Source of the DNA: Moraxella lacunata
GTDB lineage: Bacteria > Pseudomonadota > Gammaproteobacteria > Pseudomonadales > Moraxellaceae
DNA: 64,000 nt
Direction of reading: 5' to 3'
Assembly: GCF_900453205.1 (NCBI RefSeq)
Contig: NZ_UGQU01000004.1
Location: forward strand, 186,001 to 250,000
Shown here: positions 62,581-64,000 of the stretch, piece after piece
Layout: each line of letters opens with the position of its first letter
Position numbering within the stretch: position 1 is the first letter of the stretch
Program-made: the position numbers and the translations under genes
The notes under the pieces: model-generated
The model's database searches: none
The model's input: the letters and a program-made list of their open reading frames with translations, nothing else
Told to the model about the DNA's origin: nothing

Positions 62581-62613
62581 GAAAAGCACTCATATTTGGG
62601 CGCTTTTCTTTTT
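62581..62613 (+). terminator. Terminator after rpsU
   Basis: GAAAAGC and GCTTTTC with a loop of about 14 bases, then T5. Confidence 0.7.
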
Positions 62614-62759
62614 GGAAAAATTGGGAAGGGCTTATGGTTATAGAATAGAAAATTTTACAATTTGTTACATCTTAATTAAATTAACGACAGTTGTACTTTG
62701 TATAATAATCATCTTTAATTTGCTTAATTCCTATATTTTATTTTTCTAATGAGATTATC

Positions 62760-63110
62760 ATGAAAACTTTTTTCTCCTCTGCTGTTATTTTATTAGCTTT
62801 ATCATTATCTGCTTGCGTGACACCCATTGATGCCACTCATACGGGGGCGGTCATTGTACCTGTACCTGTGAGCGTACCCGTATCTGTACCTGTATCGGTT
62901 GGAGTGCCTGTGCTTGTCAAAGAAAATCCCGAGCCTGTCAAAGAAAATAGCAGTGTTCATGTCTGCAAGGTCAAAGCGTTTACTGACACCTACCGTTCTG
63001 AAAATACCAGCCGTGGCAAGGCTCGCCTTGATGTCTTAAAGCAGTGCCAAGCCAAGCACCATGAAATGTTTTGCCGTGATGAAGATGTTGAATGCACCCA
63101 ATATAATTAA
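62760..63110 (+). CDS. Small lipoprotein with Val-Pro repeats
   Basis: 116 residues. Lipobox LSAC; then a VPVPVSVPVSVPVSVGVPV stretch (about residues 34-55), followed by a small domain with four Cys (VCKVKAF, KQCQAK, FCRDEDVEC). The repeat would form an extended arm holding a disulfide-bonded domain away from the membrane. No family recognised. Confidence 0.7.
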   Translation: MKTFFSSAVILLALSLSACVTPIDATHTGAVIVPVPVSVPVSVPVSVGVPVLVKENPEPVKENSSVHVCKVKAFTDTYRSENTSRGKARLDVLKQCQAKHHEMFCRDEDVECTQYN

Positions 63111-63120
63111 GCGGTAAATC

Positions 63121-63148
63121 TAAGCCCTGATTATCAGGGCTTTTTTTA
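63121..63148 (+). terminator. Terminator
   Basis: AAGCCCTGA and TCAGGGCTT stem, T7. Confidence 0.85.
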
Positions 63149-63214
63149 TGGGGAAATTTTCCAATCAGGGGTAATTTTAGGTATAATACCCCAAATTTTT
63201 ACAAAAATCACATC

Positions 63215-64000
63215 ATGACCTACACCGACATCCCCAACCTTGCCACTTTTGACACGTCCGCCATTGACAAAGACCGCCCGCCCGTCATTCTGGTGGACGG
63301 CTCGTATTATCTGTTTCGCTGTTTTCACGGCATGCCCCCCTTATCCAACCAAGACGGCTTGCCCACCAATGCCACTCGTGGCGTGCTAAATGCCTTGGGC
63401 AAGCTCATCAAAAAATACAAGCCCACCCACATGGCTGTCGCTTTTGACACCAAAGCCCCCACTTTTCGCCACGAATTATCGGACGCTTACAAAGCCCACC
63501 GCCCTCCTATGGATGATGATTTGCGAGTACAGATTCCTTATATTCATGACTTGATTGAAAAATTGGGCATTTCCCTCATCAAAATTGACGGTTTTGAAGC
63601 GGACGACATCATTGGCACGCTTGCCCGTAACGCCTGTATGCAGGGCTACCCCGTGGTCATCTCCACAGGCGACAAGGACATGGCACAGCTGGTTAATGAC
63701 TGTGTGATTTTAGAAGACAGCTTTAAGGACAAGATCACGGACGTACAGGACGTATTTGACAAATTTGGCGTACACAACACCCAAATCGCCGATTATCTCA
63801 CGCTCATGGGCGACTCATCGGACGGCATTGCAGGTATCCCAAAAGTTGGGGCGAAGACGGCAAGTAAGCTCTTGACCGAATATGGCGACATTGACGGCAT
63901 TTTGGCAAATCTTGCCAATATCAAAGGCATGGTCGGGCAAAAAATATACGAACATCAGGGCGAAATCCCCCTAAATCGCACCCTTGCCACGATTGTTACC
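63215..64000 (+). CDS. polA: DNA polymerase I, N-terminal part (runs off window)
   Basis: 262 residues to the window edge without a stop, from ATG 63215. 5'-nuclease domain with ILVDGSYYLFRCFHGMPPL, VAFDTKAPTFRHELSDAYKA (shown as FDTKAPTFRHEL), GFEADDIIGTLA, STGDKDMAQLV and GDSSDGIAGIPKVGAKTA (helix-hairpin-helix). Acts in Okazaki fragment maturation and repair. Confidence 0.95.
   Translation, partial: MTYTDIPNLATFDTSAIDKDRPPVILVDGSYYLFRCFHGMPPLSNQDGLPTNATRGVLNALGKLIKKYKPTHMAVAFDTKAPTFRHELSDAYKAHRPPMDDDLRVQIPYIHDLIEKLGISLIKIDGFEADDIIGTLARNACMQGYPVVISTGDKDMAQLVNDCVILEDSFKDKITDVQDVFDKFGVHNTQIADYLTLMGDSSDGIAGIPKVGAKTASKLLTEYGDIDGILANLANIKGMVGQKIYEHQGEIPLNRTLATIVT

Overview
The window is a chromosomal segment of a gammaproteobacterium, most likely Moraxella or a close relative in the Moraxellaceae. 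Supporting signs are lpxC, murA, ribF, rlmH, gltX, coaBC and hom/dsbC of gammaproteobacterial type, a large serine-protease autotransporter, short low-complexity lipoproteins, and intergenic spaces full of small palindromic repeats and MITE-like elements. Both ends cut genes: an acyl-CoA dehydrogenase (left) and polA (right).

Layout. 1-6.7 kb: acyl-CoA dehydrogenase, aroE, two small lipoproteins (one truncated by a 133-bp mobile element), nitronate monooxygenase, nhaA. 6.7-11.1 kb: about 1 kb of AT-rich non-coding DNA, then an S8 autotransporter. 11.1-17 kb: dicarboxylate/amino acid symporter, two TSUP permeases (one frameshifted), a PIN-toxin pair and coaBC. 17-23.5 kb: a WG-repeat protein, then an apparent RNA-repair island. 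In it rtcR diverges from a sigma54-type promoter, a polynucleotide kinase-RNA ligase fusion, a metallophosphoesterase and two unknown genes. 23.6-28 kb: fadD, rph, membrane proteins, a YheV-like zinc ribbon. 28.1-31.7 kb: a polymorphic-toxin locus with a PAAR-zincin effector gene broken by two copies of the 133-bp element, a candidate immunity gene, and a second decayed toxin/immunity pair. 31.9-49.2 kb: mostly housekeeping (prlC, gltX, tRNA-Ala, tRNA-Glu, lpxC, dciA, ribF, rlmH, yraN, murA, a dus gene broken by the same element, pth, rplY). 49.4-52.1 kb: IS605 and IS30 remnants and a graveyard of orphan toxin/SMI1-type immunity cassettes. 52.8-64 kb: YiiG-like lipoprotein, a prpF stump, an iteron-like repeat cluster upstream of putP, a SPOR protein, hom, dsbC, DUF808 protein, rpsU, polA.

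The most distinctive points are: (1) the RtcR-linked kinase/ligase plus metallophosphoesterase locus, which together would supply end-healing and sealing activities without RtcBA in view; (2) a 133-bp MITE with 11-bp terminal inverted repeats, present in four nearly identical copies, each flanked by a perfect 8-bp target duplication, which has disrupted three genes; (3) two orphan toxin/immunity arrays; (4) eight copies of a roughly 21-bp motif upstream of putP. Three apparent single-base indels all fall in homopolymers (G5, T6, A8), so slipped-strand variation or sequencing error must be separated before calling those genes dead. All functional statements rest on reading the sequence and recalling family motifs; no database search was run.
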